Positions 34,501 through 43,787 of a stretch of DNA of 64,000 bases are shown in pieces. This DNA comes from JAOZTV01 sp965371805. GTDB lineage: Bacteria; Acidobacteriota; Aminicenantia; UBA2199. The notes under the pieces are model-generated. The model was not told the DNA's origin, ran no database searches, and was given only the letters and a program-made list of their open reading frames with translations. The position numbers and the translations under genes are program-made. Position 1 is the stretch's first letter; the number at the start of each line of letters is the position of its first letter. The DNA is taken from contig CBDUZW010000005.1 of NCBI GenBank assembly GCA_965371805.1, positions 62,001-126,000 of the forward strand, written 5' to 3'.

Positions 34501-35271
34501 ATGATAAAGAAACTTGTGATTTTAACCGTTATATCTGGTTTTATTATTTTAACCGGCTTTGGGCTTTTTTCCCAGGAGGTTTCAGATGTAACTCAGATCG
34601 TAAAGAAGATGGATGAGCTCTATAGGAGCAGCTCCAGTTATGCGGAGATTATAATGAAGATCGAAACCCCTAACTGGAAAAGAAACCTGAAAATAAGATC
34701 ATGGAGTCTAGGAAATAAAAAAACATTTTTAAGAATATTGGAGCCAAAAAAAGAAAGGGGTATAGCAACCTTAAAAATTGGCAATAAAATGTGGAACTTT
34801 CTACCCAAAATTGACAAAATCATGAAGATACCACCTTCAATGATGATGAGTTCCTGGATGGGTTCTGATTTCACAAATGACGATTTTGTAAAGATGTATA
34901 CATTTATAGAAGATTATGACTTTAAAATTATTGAATGGGATAAAAACAAAAAAAAAGAGAATGTCGTCTATATTGAGTGTATACCCAAGGAAGGAAGGCC
35001 TATTGTCTGGGGCAAGAGAATGCTTGCAGTATACAAAGACTCAAGCCTTCCCTTATGGGAAAAGTTTTATGATGGAAAAGGAAAACTTGTACGGGAAATG
35101 GTTTATAAAGATATTAAAAAATTTGGAAATAAAGAAATCCCCTCAGTAATTGACCTTATTTCAACATCAAAAAAAGGGAATAAAACCACTATTATTTATG
35201 TAGATGCAAAATTTGATATTGATATAGACAAAAAAATGTTTTCTAGAAAAAACCTGAGAAAAAGGATTTAA
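34501..35271 (+). CDS. LolA-like outer-membrane lipoprotein-sorting protein
   Basis: A 256-aa periplasmic protein of the LolA/LppX-like (COG2834, outer-membrane lipoprotein-sorting) family. A signal peptide (1-25) precedes the beta-barrel-like half-shell core with SSYAEIIMKIETPNW, KTFLRILEPKKERGIATLKI and LWEKFYDGKGKLVREM. Members carry lipids or lipoproteins across the periplasm in their hydrophobic groove. It is the second gene of the TetR operon, 22 nt after tetR, with AAGGAGGAAAC before its ATG, and leads into two FtsX-like permeases. Confidence 0.85.
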   Translation: MIKKLVILTVISGFIILTGFGLFSQEVSDVTQIVKKMDELYRSSSSYAEIIMKIETPNWKRNLKIRSWSLGNKKTFLRILEPKKERGIATLKIGNKMWNFLPKIDKIMKIPPSMMMSSWMGSDFTNDDFVKMYTFIEDYDFKIIEWDKNKKKENVVYIECIPKEGRPIVWGKRMLAVYKDSSLPLWEKFYDGKGKLVREMVYKDIKKFGNKEIPSVIDLISTSKKGNKTTIIYVDAKFDIDIDKKMFSRKNLRKRI

Positions 35272-35272
35272 A

Positions 35273-36490
35273 ATGATCTTTAAAATAGCATTTAGAAATA
35301 TATTCAGGCAGAAAAGAAGAACTGTGCTTACTGCACTTAGTATGCTTAGCGGTTTTGTATTATCAGCTTTTTTCATAGGTTTTTCTGACGGATCATATAG
35401 CAATATTATCAATATGTTCACAAAAAATAAAACTGGACATATTCAAATACATCAAAAAGATTATCTTGACAATCCTTCGATCTATAAATCAATTAATAAT
35501 CATAAGGATATATTTGAACAGCTTGGAAAACTAAGTGATATTGAGTCTTACGCTCCAAGAATATACACTTCAGGATTAGTATCTGTAAGAGATAAAAGTT
35601 CCGGAGCAAGGGTTATCGGAATTGATCCTATTCTGGAAAACAAAACCACAAATATCAATCGAAGTATCATGAAGGGAGGAAAACCTCTTTCAAAGATTAG
35701 TTCCAAACAGGTATTGATAGGAAAAGGACTGTCAAAACTGCTCAAAACTAAAGTAGGAGAGGAAGTTGTTATTGTTTCACAGGGAGCCGAAGGTGAAATT
35801 GCATATGATATCTTTAATATAATTGGACTGGTAGATAGTGGTAGTGAGATGGATGACAAAATGTCATTTTATATCCACATCAAAGAGGCAGACAAATTAT
35901 TCTCCTTAAAAGGAAAAATTCATGAAATTGCTATCAATTCAAGAAGTATAAAAACTGTAGATAAAATAAAGAATAAAATCATCAAAAGTATAAATAATCC
36001 TGAACTTGAAGTAACCACATGGAAGGAATTTGCAAAAGCATTTTATGATGCAATGAAGGCTGATCAGGAAGGGATGTGGATCATGCTTCTTATTATTGTC
36101 TTGATTGTTGCAGTTGGAGTTTTAAACACAGTCTTAATGTCTGTCTTGGAGAGAACAAGAGAGTACGGTGTTTTAAAAGCAGTTGGAACAAAACCGGCAC
36201 AAATATTTAAACTGGTTCTTATTGAAGTAAATATAATTGCAATCTTCAGTATAATACTGGGCATCGGAATAGGTTTTGTAATAAACACGGTCTTCTCGAA
36301 ATACGGATATACTCTTCCTAATCCTGTTTCATATGGCGGTATGATGTTTGAGACTATGAAAGGGGAAGTTAATTTGAGGAGTTTTGTAATTCCTGCAATA
36401 ACTATCCTTTTTACTGCATCATTTGTAGGGTTTTTCCCTGCTCTGAGAGCCGCAAAAATCGACCCGGCAAAAGCAATGAGAATGTTTTAG
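35273..36490 (+). CDS. FtsX/LolE-like ABC permease
   Basis: A 405-aa permease of the MacB/LolCE type with four transmembrane helices: one at about 20-40, then three near 265-290, 315-345 and 370-395. A large periplasmic domain lies between helix 1 and 2. The signature VLERTREYGVLKAVGTKP of the FtsX domain, and the C-terminal ALRAAKIDPAKAMR, are clear. Partner of the second permease at 36499 and the ATPase at 37810. By operon content it would extract a lipid or lipoprotein from the inner membrane and pass it to the LolA-like protein. Confidence 0.88.
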   Translation: MIFKIAFRNIFRQKRRTVLTALSMLSGFVLSAFFIGFSDGSYSNIINMFTKNKTGHIQIHQKDYLDNPSIYKSINNHKDIFEQLGKLSDIESYAPRIYTSGLVSVRDKSSGARVIGIDPILENKTTNINRSIMKGGKPLSKISSKQVLIGKGLSKLLKTKVGEEVVIVSQGAEGEIAYDIFNIIGLVDSGSEMDDKMSFYIHIKEADKLFSLKGKIHEIAINSRSIKTVDKIKNKIIKSINNPELEVTTWKEFAKAFYDAMKADQEGMWIMLLIIVLIVAVGVLNTVLMSVLERTREYGVLKAVGTKPAQIFKLVLIEVNIIAIFSIILGIGIGFVINTVFSKYGYTLPNPVSYGGMMFETMKGEVNLRSFVIPAITILFTASFVGFFPALRAAKIDPAKAMRMF

Positions 36491-36498
36491 GAGGAAAT

Positions 36499-37794
36499 AT
36501 GAAATTTTATATAAAATTAGCCTGGAGAAATATATTCAGGAATAAACGAAGGACCATTATTTCATCAATTGCAATTGGGTTAGGCTTAGCCTCTCTGATA
36601 GTGACAGATGCTGTTATGATTGGAATGGAGCAGAATATGATTAGATCTGCCACCGCTTCTTTTCTAGGAGAAGCACAAATTCATGCCAATGGTTTCAGAG
36701 ATGAGTTTGATATAGAAAAAACTATTAATAAGCCTGATATGGCAATTGACAAAATTAAAAAAAATAAATTTATAAACAAATATTCAAAGAGAACAATTAC
36801 AATGGGCACCATTAAGTCAGCCGAGGAAATTAGTCCAATTATTTTGTTTGGAATTTCTCCTGAGCTTGAGCAACATGTTTCAAAAATTGATGAGGCAGTT
36901 AAAAATGGTAAAGGTGAGTATTTCAAAGGAAATAAATCAACAGATATTGTTATTGGATCAAAGTTAGCAGACAAACTTAAAGTTACGATTGGAGACAGGA
37001 TCATCATTACAGTAAATGGATCAAAGATCAAAAAAACAGAAGAGAAAAGCTTAGAAGAAATTGAAAATGAGGATGATGAATGGGATGACGAAGAGGGACC
37101 TGTTGAAGAAGCATTTTACATTTCTGGAATATACAGTTTCAATATTAATGAAATGGATTCAGGAATGGCATTCATAAGATTAAATAAAGCTCAAGAACTC
37201 CTAAACCTTAGAGATAAAATACATGAAATAGCTATAAAGTTTTTTAACATAAAAAACTCTACAAATAAAGGCCTTTCAGTCTGGAATGACTTATCAATAA
37301 ATGATAATGAGATTGTTGGCTGGGATGAGCTATTGCCACAATTAAAGGCAGTATTTGATATGACAGGAATAAGTCTTTTTGTTACAGCATTAATCCTCTT
37401 TGTAATGATAACATTCGGAATAATAAACACCTTGTTTATGTCCTTATTCGAAAGAATGTTTGAGCTAGGCGTCTTAAGGGCGGTTGGCACAAGACCATCA
37501 GGAATAAGAAAATTACTATTATTTGAAGCAGGCGCTCTATCAATCGTAAGCATTATAATCGGGTTGATACTAGGGTATATAATAACTTATATTTTAACTA
37601 AAACAGGCATAGATTACAGGGGTATTGAGATGGCAGGAACAATGATTAGCGATATGATATACCCGGTATTCAGTTTAAGGCAGTTTATATTATATCCAAC
37701 AGGAGTATTTATTTTTACCCTGATTGTAGGTATGTATCCAGCATATGTTGCCGGTAAAATGTCTATTACAAAAGCATTAAAGAAAAGTCTATAA
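36499..37794 (+). CDS. FtsX/LolC-like ABC permease
   Basis: A 431-aa permease with the same four-helix FtsX layout as its neighbour: RNIFRNKRRTIISSIAIGLG at the N terminus, a large periplasmic domain, then FERMFELGVLRAVGTRPSGI and a C-terminal AYVAGKMSITKAL. The middle domain has an unusual acidic stretch (EEIENEDDEWDDEEG, about residues 190-205) not seen in its neighbour. GGAGGAAAT precedes the ATG, 8 nt after the first permease gene. The two permeases probably form a heterodimer. Confidence 0.88.
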   Translation: MKFYIKLAWRNIFRNKRRTIISSIAIGLGLASLIVTDAVMIGMEQNMIRSATASFLGEAQIHANGFRDEFDIEKTINKPDMAIDKIKKNKFINKYSKRTITMGTIKSAEEISPIILFGISPELEQHVSKIDEAVKNGKGEYFKGNKSTDIVIGSKLADKLKVTIGDRIIITVNGSKIKKTEEKSLEEIENEDDEWDDEEGPVEEAFYISGIYSFNINEMDSGMAFIRLNKAQELLNLRDKIHEIAIKFFNIKNSTNKGLSVWNDLSINDNEIVGWDELLPQLKAVFDMTGISLFVTALILFVMITFGIINTLFMSLFERMFELGVLRAVGTRPSGIRKLLLFEAGALSIVSIIIGLILGYIITYILTKTGIDYRGIEMAGTMISDMIYPVFSLRQFILYPTGVFIFTLIVGMYPAYVAGKMSITKALKKSL

Positions 37795-37809
37795 ATGGAG
37801 GAAAGTAGA

Positions 37810-38508
37810 ATGACAACAACAAACAGAGAAATAATTAAAGTAAAGAATGTACAAAAAACATATAAGGACAATGGCGTTGAGGTATTTGCAGTCAGAGGAA
37901 TCGACCTAAGTGTAAAGTCAGGAGAATTCACAGCAATTGTGGGACCTTCAGGAAGTGGAAAAACGACTTTTTTAAATTCTATATCCGGCCTTGATACTCC
38001 TACTGAGGGAGAAATCCAATTAAATGGAAAAGACCTGGGCAAGATGAATGGAAAGGAGTTATCAGATATGAGAAGGGATAATATAGGTTTTATCTTCCAG
38101 TCATATAATCTTATTCCAGTACTGACAGTGGAGGAAAACATAGAGTACATAATGATGCTTCAGGGTGTAGACAAGGCTGAAAGGAAAAGAAGAGTAAAAA
38201 AAATACTTGAAGATGTTGAACTTTCTGGATTCGAAAAGAGATTTCCTCCCCAACTTTCCGGAGGACAGCAGCAAAGAGTGGCTGTTGCAAGGGCTATGGT
38301 TTCTAATCCGACTCTGATACTGGCAGATGAGCCAACGGCAAATCTTGATTCTAAAACAAGCAATAGTTTACTGGACATGATGAAAAAACTGAATAAAGAG
38401 ACGAATATGACCTTTCTTTTTTCTACCCATGATCCTTTAATTATGGAAAAAGCGGACAGAGTAATCACATTAAAAGATGGAATAATTGAAAAAGACGAAG
38501 TAAAATAA
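37810..38508 (+). CDS. LolD/MacB-type ABC transporter ATPase
   Basis: A 232-aa ATP-binding subunit. Walker A GPSGSGKTT, Q-loop FIFQSYNLIPVLTVEEN, signature LSGGQQQRVAVARAM, Walker B LILADEPTANLDS and H-loop STHDP are all present, with the typical LolD/FtsE family sequence. I start at 37810 because GGAGGAAAGTAGA precedes this ATG; the upstream ATG at 37795 (directly after the permease stop) lacks a ribosome-binding site. It powers the two FtsX-like permeases. Confidence 0.94.
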   Translation: MTTTNREIIKVKNVQKTYKDNGVEVFAVRGIDLSVKSGEFTAIVGPSGSGKTTFLNSISGLDTPTEGEIQLNGKDLGKMNGKELSDMRRDNIGFIFQSYNLIPVLTVEENIEYIMMLQGVDKAERKRRVKKILEDVELSGFEKRFPPQLSGGQQQRVAVARAMVSNPTLILADEPTANLDSKTSNSLLDMMKKLNKETNMTFLFSTHDPLIMEKADRVITLKDGIIEKDEVK

Positions 38509-38543
38509 GTGATTGAATCACCTATTTTAGTAGAAGGAAAATT

Positions 38544-39818
38544 ATGAAAAAGAAATTCATGCTTATTTTGATATGTTTTGCATTGATCTTTAATTTATCT
38601 GGAAAAACCACAATAAAATTTACTGGCTATTATAAATCCTTTTTATCAGTGTTTAGTCTCCCGGATGAAATGTCTGGTATGTTTGACGAATTTAAGAAAA
38701 CAATCGGGTCTGTCAGCAATAATCTTCAATTAAAATCAGTCATTAAACTTAACAATATTTTCAGTTTTGAAGCAGCCTATAATATAATTCCAACTGTAAA
38801 AGATCCTGAATTATTCTCAGGATCTGCATTTCAAAATACAACTCTTGGATCAGGCTATAGGCTCAGCGATTTGAAAAGCCTTTTATACCCGAAAAAGATA
38901 CAAAATTCAACGAGTTTTGGGATCTATCAGAACCTTGATAGATTATTCCTCTCAATTCAAACTGATTTTGCAGATATATTTATTGGAAGGCAGCCGGTTG
39001 CATGGGGCAGCGCAAGGGTTATAAATCCAACAGATATTCTATCGCCTTTTACATTTAATGAATTGGATAAGGAAGAAAGAAGAGGGGTTGATGCAATAAG
39101 AGTTCGAATCCCGATTGGTGATATGGGTGAATTGGATATCGGATATGTTGCAAATGATAAAATGAAATTAGAGACAAGTGCACTCTTTGTCAGAGGTAAG
39201 ACAGAACTTTTCAACTCTGATGTTTCAATTTCTTTGATAAAATTTTATAAAAATATGCTCATAGGCGCCGACGTTTCCGGTGCCATCGGAGGTGCCGGTT
39301 TCTGGATAGAGGGTGCATATGTTTTATCATCACTATTTGGAGACTCCCCTATTAATCAAAAAAACACCACACTAAAAAACTATTTTAGACTATCGGCAGG
39401 TCTTGAATATAGTTTTTCAGACAAAATATATGCTTTCGCTGAGTATCATTTTAATTCTCTTGGAGAAAACGATCCGGATAACTATCTTTCCATAACACAT
39501 TCTCAAGAATTTCAAGAGGGGTCAATGTATCTTTCAGGAAAGCATTATATTAATCTTGGACTAACCTATACCCTGACACCTTTAACTCCTGTTAATGGAC
39601 TGATCATCTATAATGTAAAAGACCACTCTATGATATTCTCCCCTACTATTGAATTGAATATATCACAGAATATTTACATTGCATTAGGCGGTTATTTTGC
39701 CATTGGCAAAAAGGCCAGAGTACTTCCAAGTCTCTTACCTCCCTCTCCAGTCCTCCCAACATCAGAGTTCGGTTTCTCACCATCAATAATTTATTCTTCC
39801 TTCAGAGTTTACTTTTAA
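38544..39818 (+). CDS. outer-membrane beta-barrel protein of the LolA-like export operon
   Basis: A 424-aa protein with a signal peptide (1-20), alternating amphipathic beta strands throughout, and a C-terminal Phe (FRVYF), the usual barrel-end signal for Bam insertion. Strands such as GRQPVAWGSARVINPTDIL and YRLSAGLEYSFSDK resemble DUF1302-like barrel proteins found with LolA-like lipid transport operons. It is the last gene of the TetR operon. It probably receives or exposes the transported lipid or lipoprotein. An AAGGAAAATT site precedes the ATG. Confidence 0.78.
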   Translation: MKKKFMLILICFALIFNLSGKTTIKFTGYYKSFLSVFSLPDEMSGMFDEFKKTIGSVSNNLQLKSVIKLNNIFSFEAAYNIIPTVKDPELFSGSAFQNTTLGSGYRLSDLKSLLYPKKIQNSTSFGIYQNLDRLFLSIQTDFADIFIGRQPVAWGSARVINPTDILSPFTFNELDKEERRGVDAIRVRIPIGDMGELDIGYVANDKMKLETSALFVRGKTELFNSDVSISLIKFYKNMLIGADVSGAIGGAGFWIEGAYVLSSLFGDSPINQKNTTLKNYFRLSAGLEYSFSDKIYAFAEYHFNSLGENDPDNYLSITHSQEFQEGSMYLSGKHYINLGLTYTLTPLTPVNGLIIYNVKDHSMIFSPTIELNISQNIYIALGGYFAIGKKARVLPSLLPPSPVLPTSEFGFSPSIIYSSFRVYF

Positions 39819-39830
39819 GGACTGTTAAAT

Positions 39831-39860
39831 TTGAACCATTTTTGTTATAGTACGTATTAA
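39831..39860 (+). promoter_or_regulatory. promoter of the ABC-2 operon, nearly leaderless
   Basis: TTGAAC (39831-39836), 18-bp spacer, TATTAA (39855-39860). The ATG at 39865 lies only 4 nt after the -10 and no ribosome-binding site is present. Confidence 0.5.
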
Positions 39861-39864
39861 AATC

Positions 39865-40809
39865 ATGAATTATGCAATTGAAACCTTTGGATTAACTAAG
39901 CATTATCCCAATAGTGTCGTGGGAGTGGAAGAACTCTCACTCACTATTAAAGAGGGTGAAATTTATGGATTTCTGGGCAGTAATGGAGCAGGTAAAACTA
40001 CTACCATTCGTATGTTACTTAATCTATTATTTCCAACCAGCGGTAGTGCCAAAATATTTGGAAAGGATGTCGTAAAATACCACAGGGATATTTGTAAGGA
40101 CATTGGATATCTGCCCAGTTCAGTACAACCGCATAAGCATATGACTGGTGAAGACTTCCTGAATTATATGGGTCGGCTTTCAGGTAATGGGGATAAAGAA
40201 TACAGGCAGAATCTATTGGATAGATTTAAATTCTCAGATAAGGATTTGAAAAGAAAGGTTAAACATTATTCTTCCGGAATGGCCCGCAAAATTTCTCTGG
40301 TTCAAACCTTCCAACATAGACCAAAACTAATGATAATGGATGAACCGACTGAAGGTCTTGATCCAGTCATGCAGCATACTTTTTATGAATTATTGAAAGA
40401 GTACCGTTATTCCGGAGGCACTGTGTTTTTATCTTCCCATCATCTATTTGAGGTGGAACAGGTATGTGACCGGGCAGGCATTATCCGCAACGGGCAACTT
40501 GTAGCTGTAGAAAAGATCCAGCATATAATGAAACATATGACCCGGACTATAAATGTAACATTGAAAGATGAAGTAAAAGTGTCTTTGCTGGAATCCAAAG
40601 ATTGGGAAATAATAAAGAACACCAACCACAAAATCACTGCCAAATTGACTGGAGACATTAACAATATCATTAAGCTGCTAAGCCGTTTTGAGGTGAAAGA
40701 TCTGTCATTGCCAAATCCAAATTTACAGGATGTCTTTCTTGATTATTACCAGGATGAAACTTCAGAACAGCAGATAACTGAAGAAGAAAAAAAAGAAAAT
40801 GAAAAATAG
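39865..40809 (+). CDS. ABC-2-type transporter ATPase
   Basis: A 314-aa ATP-binding protein of the drug/lipid-export type (CcmA/NatA-like). Walker A GSNGAGKTT, signature YSSGMARKISL (a variant of LSGGQ), Walker B LMIMDEPTEGLDP and H-loop SSHH are visible; a C-terminal accessory domain of about 90 residues follows. The signature motif has Ser-Ser-Gly-Met instead of Ser-Gly-Gly-Gln, common in ABC-2 ATPases. It is 8 nt upstream of its permease gene. The substrate is unknown. Confidence 0.92.
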   Translation: MNYAIETFGLTKHYPNSVVGVEELSLTIKEGEIYGFLGSNGAGKTTTIRMLLNLLFPTSGSAKIFGKDVVKYHRDICKDIGYLPSSVQPHKHMTGEDFLNYMGRLSGNGDKEYRQNLLDRFKFSDKDLKRKVKHYSSGMARKISLVQTFQHRPKLMIMDEPTEGLDPVMQHTFYELLKEYRYSGGTVFLSSHHLFEVEQVCDRAGIIRNGQLVAVEKIQHIMKHMTRTINVTLKDEVKVSLLESKDWEIIKNTNHKITAKLTGDINNIIKLLSRFEVKDLSLPNPNLQDVFLDYYQDETSEQQITEEEKKENEK

Positions 40810-40817
40810 AGGTTTCT

Positions 40818-41630
40818 ATGAGTGGTAATGTTCATCTAAAACAATCAATTAGGGGATTGCGGTTCAAGTTGATATTATTATGCCTGGCATTATTTGCTTT
40901 TCTAATACTTTTTTCCGTATTAGGAACTTCTGTTAAAGTAAACCAGAACATGCTTCAGGATCTTGACCAGATGCCAAAATTTGCACAAAAGATGATGGGT
41001 GAAGGATTTGCTCAATCAGTAATAAAATATGGAATAATAACAGTCGGATATCTTCATCCTGCAGCTTTAGTCATTTTTATACTTTTTATACTCATGGCTG
41101 TTTCTCAGATGATCACATCAGAGATAACTACAGGAACTATCGGTTTTACCCTGAGCAAGCCGATTTCAAGAAAAAGAATATACTTGAATCTTGGAATTAT
41201 AATATATGCAGGCACTGCTATAATCGCTCTATTTGCCTTTCTTGCATCATATTTAGGTATAATTTTATTTCATAAAAATAAATTTTCCTCTGCTCCATTT
41301 GCCAATATTTCATGGAATCTATTTTTACTAATGATCTTTGTTGCAGGATATATAGCTCTCTTTGCAGCTTTTTCTGAAAACAGCAAAAAAATGTATACAT
41401 ATAGCGGAATTTCCCTTTTTCTTCTCTATCTACTCAGTTTTGCAGTTCCTCTCTGGCAACCTCTAAAATATATTGCACCCATAAGTCCATTTACCTATTA
41501 TAAACCTATGGCAATACTAATGGGTAACCGTATTGATATGACTACATCAATATCTTTGATCGCTGTTTCACTAATAATGTTTATTATAGCAACTTTAAAA
41601 TTCAGCAAACAGGATATCGCCTCCGGCTAG
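40818..41630 (+). CDS. ABC-2-type transporter permease
   Basis: A 270-aa membrane protein with about six transmembrane helices (near 18-38, 75-95, 120-145, 160-180, 190-210 and 240-260). The segment EITTGTIGFTLSKPISRKRIYL between helices 2 and 3 is the characteristic ABC-2 'coupling' motif. It forms an exporter with the ATPase just upstream. GAGG-like TAGAGGTTTCT precedes the ATG. Confidence 0.88.
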   Translation: MSGNVHLKQSIRGLRFKLILLCLALFAFLILFSVLGTSVKVNQNMLQDLDQMPKFAQKMMGEGFAQSVIKYGIITVGYLHPAALVIFILFILMAVSQMITSEITTGTIGFTLSKPISRKRIYLNLGIIIYAGTAIIALFAFLASYLGIILFHKNKFSSAPFANISWNLFLLMIFVAGYIALFAAFSENSKKMYTYSGISLFLLYLLSFAVPLWQPLKYIAPISPFTYYKPMAILMGNRIDMTTSISLIAVSLIMFIIATLKFSKQDIASG

Positions 41631-41734
41631 AGTTTATTAATCAAAAACCTTTCTGCCTGTTTCCGGGCTCACTATTGTTCAGTTTCTTAAGGCATCCCCG
41701 TAATAACCGTGAAAAGCCAGATAAAAAGAGCGTG

Positions 41735-41777
41735 TTTTCACGATTATGTTGACATAATCGTGAAAATAACATATAAC
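41735..41777 (+). promoter_or_regulatory. promoter and 32-bp palindrome of the fic gene
   Basis: TTTTCACGATTATG (41735-41748) and its exact complement (41753-41766) flank TTGA, so the -35 (TTGACA, 41749-41754) lies at the palindrome centre. The -10 TATAAC (41772-41777) follows after 17 bp and the ATG is at 41784. A half-site CCGTGAAAA lies upstream at about 41708. Confidence 0.75.
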
Positions 41778-41783
41778 TAACTT

Positions 41784-42656
41784 ATGGCAAAAACATTACA
41801 AATTTATAAAACAATAGAGAGCTTAAGGGCACGATATTATAAAGCTGCATTAAAAAAACAGTCATTAATTGAGTTATTAAATGATACAGAAATTTCAGAA
41901 CATGTATATAATTCCAACGCAATTGAACACAGCACCTTAACACTTGAAGAGACTGAAAAAATACTTTCCCAAATAGATTTAGATCGGTTTATTTCGGAAA
42001 GAGAACTATTTGAAGCAAAAAATTTAGCAAAAGTTGTATCTTATATAAATAGTAATGCAAAAAAAAAGGAACTAGACCTTGATATGATCCTTTTTTTACA
42101 TAAGATCTTATTATCCAATTTTAATGATGAAATTGCCGGTCGTTTAAGACAAGGTGATGAATGGGTTAAAGTGGGAAACCATATTGCAGTGGGTCCAAAA
42201 CTAGTAAAACAGAAGCTGGAAGAGATGCTGATTGAATATAACTCTTTTACTAATGAAAATATAATCAAGAAAATAGCATATCTTCATTTATATTTCGAAA
42301 ACATCCATCCTTTTGTTGATGGAAATGGTCGAATAGGAAGAGTAATTAACAATTATATATTAATTAGAGAGGGGTATGTTCCAATTAATATTAAATATAT
42401 AGATCAGCAATTATATTATAAAGCATTAAGAGAATTTGATGACAGGGGCAAAACTTCGATCATGGAAGAAATCGTAGGAAAGGCACTTAGTAATAGTTAT
42501 CATAAAAGATTGGCTTATTTAGAGGAGAAAGAAATTATAAGACTTATTGATTATTCAAAAAAAGAAAATATTTCACATTCCAATTTGATAAATAAAGCCA
42601 ACCGGCAAACCATTGAAGCATTCTTAGAAAAGGGCATATGGAAAATAGGAATTTAA
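41784..42656 (+). CDS. Fic-domain protein (AMPylase family)
   Basis: A 290-aa Fic enzyme, expected to transfer AMP (or another nucleotide) to Ser/Thr/Tyr of a target protein. The catalytic motif HPFVDGNGRIGR is at residues 175-186 with His175 as base. The N-terminal inhibitory helix is present as SNAIEH (S44 to E48), a class II Fic with the inhibitory motif in front. A short C-terminal helical stretch could be a DNA-binding domain but is incomplete for the usual winged helix. The ATG is only 6 nt after a -10 box and no ribosome-binding site exists, so the mRNA is probably leaderless. A perfect palindrome covers its -35, implying tight repression. Confidence 0.9.
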   Translation: MAKTLQIYKTIESLRARYYKAALKKQSLIELLNDTEISEHVYNSNAIEHSTLTLEETEKILSQIDLDRFISERELFEAKNLAKVVSYINSNAKKKELDLDMILFLHKILLSNFNDEIAGRLRQGDEWVKVGNHIAVGPKLVKQKLEEMLIEYNSFTNENIIKKIAYLHLYFENIHPFVDGNGRIGRVINNYILIREGYVPINIKYIDQQLYYKALREFDDRGKTSIMEEIVGKALSNSYHKRLAYLEEKEIIRLIDYSKKENISHSNLINKANRQTIEAFLEKGIWKIGI

Positions 42657-42703
42657 GTTTATAAAAATATGGGTAAAGCTTCACATTCAGGGTAATAAAA
42701 TGC

Positions 42704-42740
42704 AATTCTAATCTGGAACTTTATGTGCCAGATTAGAATT
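42704..42740. terminator. bidirectional hairpin terminator
   Basis: AATTCTAATCTGG (42704-42716), an 11-nt loop and CCAGATTAGAATT (42728-42740) form a perfect 13-bp stem between the convergent fic and propeller genes. Confidence 0.75.
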
Positions 42741-42773
42741 AATCTAAAAACAAATTTTCTACATGAGAATTAA

Positions 42774-43787
42774 TTATAATTTTATTTTAGTTATAAAAAG
42801 ATCGATAATTTCCTCATCTTCTTCATTTTCAATAATCTGATAAATTTTATTGTTTCTAACTCTTATAACAGGAAATACATCCTGAGGATCTAAATCAGGC
42901 ATCTCTACAAATAATTTTTTGAGCAATTTACCATTCAGATCAAAAACATATAACTCATTTTTATTCTTTTTTCTTACATGAGACATTAGATATATTTTTG
43001 AATCCGATACATCAAAAAATTTAATCCGTGGGTAGTATTCTGGAAACTTAATAAGGTGTTTTAATTGGGCATAGAGATTTTTATAAACAGGATGAGTTTT
43101 GTAGTAATTATGAAAACCCTTCTTATCCTGTTCAGTAATTTTTACCTGATCGATATTCACTTTTGTTGTTGAAAGCCTGTCACCCTTTTTACTGAAAATA
43201 TTTATATTACCTTTTCCATCCTCTGTAAAAACTCTCCCTTTATGGCTGCAATACACTGGTGGTCTGACATTGACAGGATTAATACCCTTTCCCTGCTGGA
43301 ACCAGTTTTTTTTTCTATGAATGTCTTTGAGTTTATTAAAACTACTATCATATATAGTGACTAATGAATATACTATTTTATCTTCAACAGTATTTCTTAA
43401 GGCGACAATATTCTCTTCAACAGGAATATGGTAAAAGCCCTTCAACGCTTTAATCTCTTTTACAAATTTCCCCTGTTTTGTAAAATAAGATATCTTTCTC
43501 CGTGTGGAAACTGCAATTTTATCAGTTTGGACATCTAAAAGCATTCCAAGGTCATCACCAAAAAGAATAAATTCCCCAGGTCCTTCACCTTTTTTTCCAA
43601 AACTTTTTATTAATTTCAAGTTCTTTAAAGAAAAAATTGAAACTGTCGAACCTGAAGTGAAATACAGATAGTCTTTATCCACATTTATATGCTCAGGAGG
43701 CATAATCTCTTCTAGAGAATTTCTGGTAGTGCTTACTAAAGTTAGTGAAAAAAGTAAAATAAATATAAATAAAATCTTAATTTTCAT
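42774..43787 (-). CDS. secreted 6-bladed beta-propeller protein (second copy)
   Basis: A 337-aa protein closely parallel to the one at 11637-12644: signal peptide (1-21), the propeller signature IKSFGKKGEGPGEF (about 65), YFTKQGKFVKEIK, LIKFPEYYPRIKF and an acidic end (IIENEEDEEIIDL). The blades should form a ligand-binding propeller in the periplasm or on the surface. Unlike the first copy, its upstream region carries no TGTACTA dyad, and no peptide gene follows. AGGAGATGATTT precedes the ATG. Confidence 0.85.
   Translation of the reverse strand: MKIKILFIFILLFSLTLVSTTRNSLEEIMPPEHINVDKDYLYFTSGSTVSIFSLKNLKLIKSFGKKGEGPGEFILFGDDLGMLLDVQTDKIAVSTRRKISYFTKQGKFVKEIKALKGFYHIPVEENIVALRNTVEDKIVYSLVTIYDSSFNKLKDIHRKKNWFQQGKGINPVNVRPPVYCSHKGRVFTEDGKGNINIFSKKGDRLSTTKVNIDQVKITEQDKKGFHNYYKTHPVYKNLYAQLKHLIKFPEYYPRIKFFDVSDSKIYLMSHVRKKNKNELYVFDLNGKLLKKLFVEMPDLDPQDVFPVIRVRNNKIYQIIENEEDEEIIDLFITKIKL

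Noticed and set aside
37795..37809. ATG immediately after the permease stop as the start of the LolD-like ATPase
   Set aside because: The bases it would translate include the GGAGG ribosome-binding site of the next in-frame ATG at 37810.
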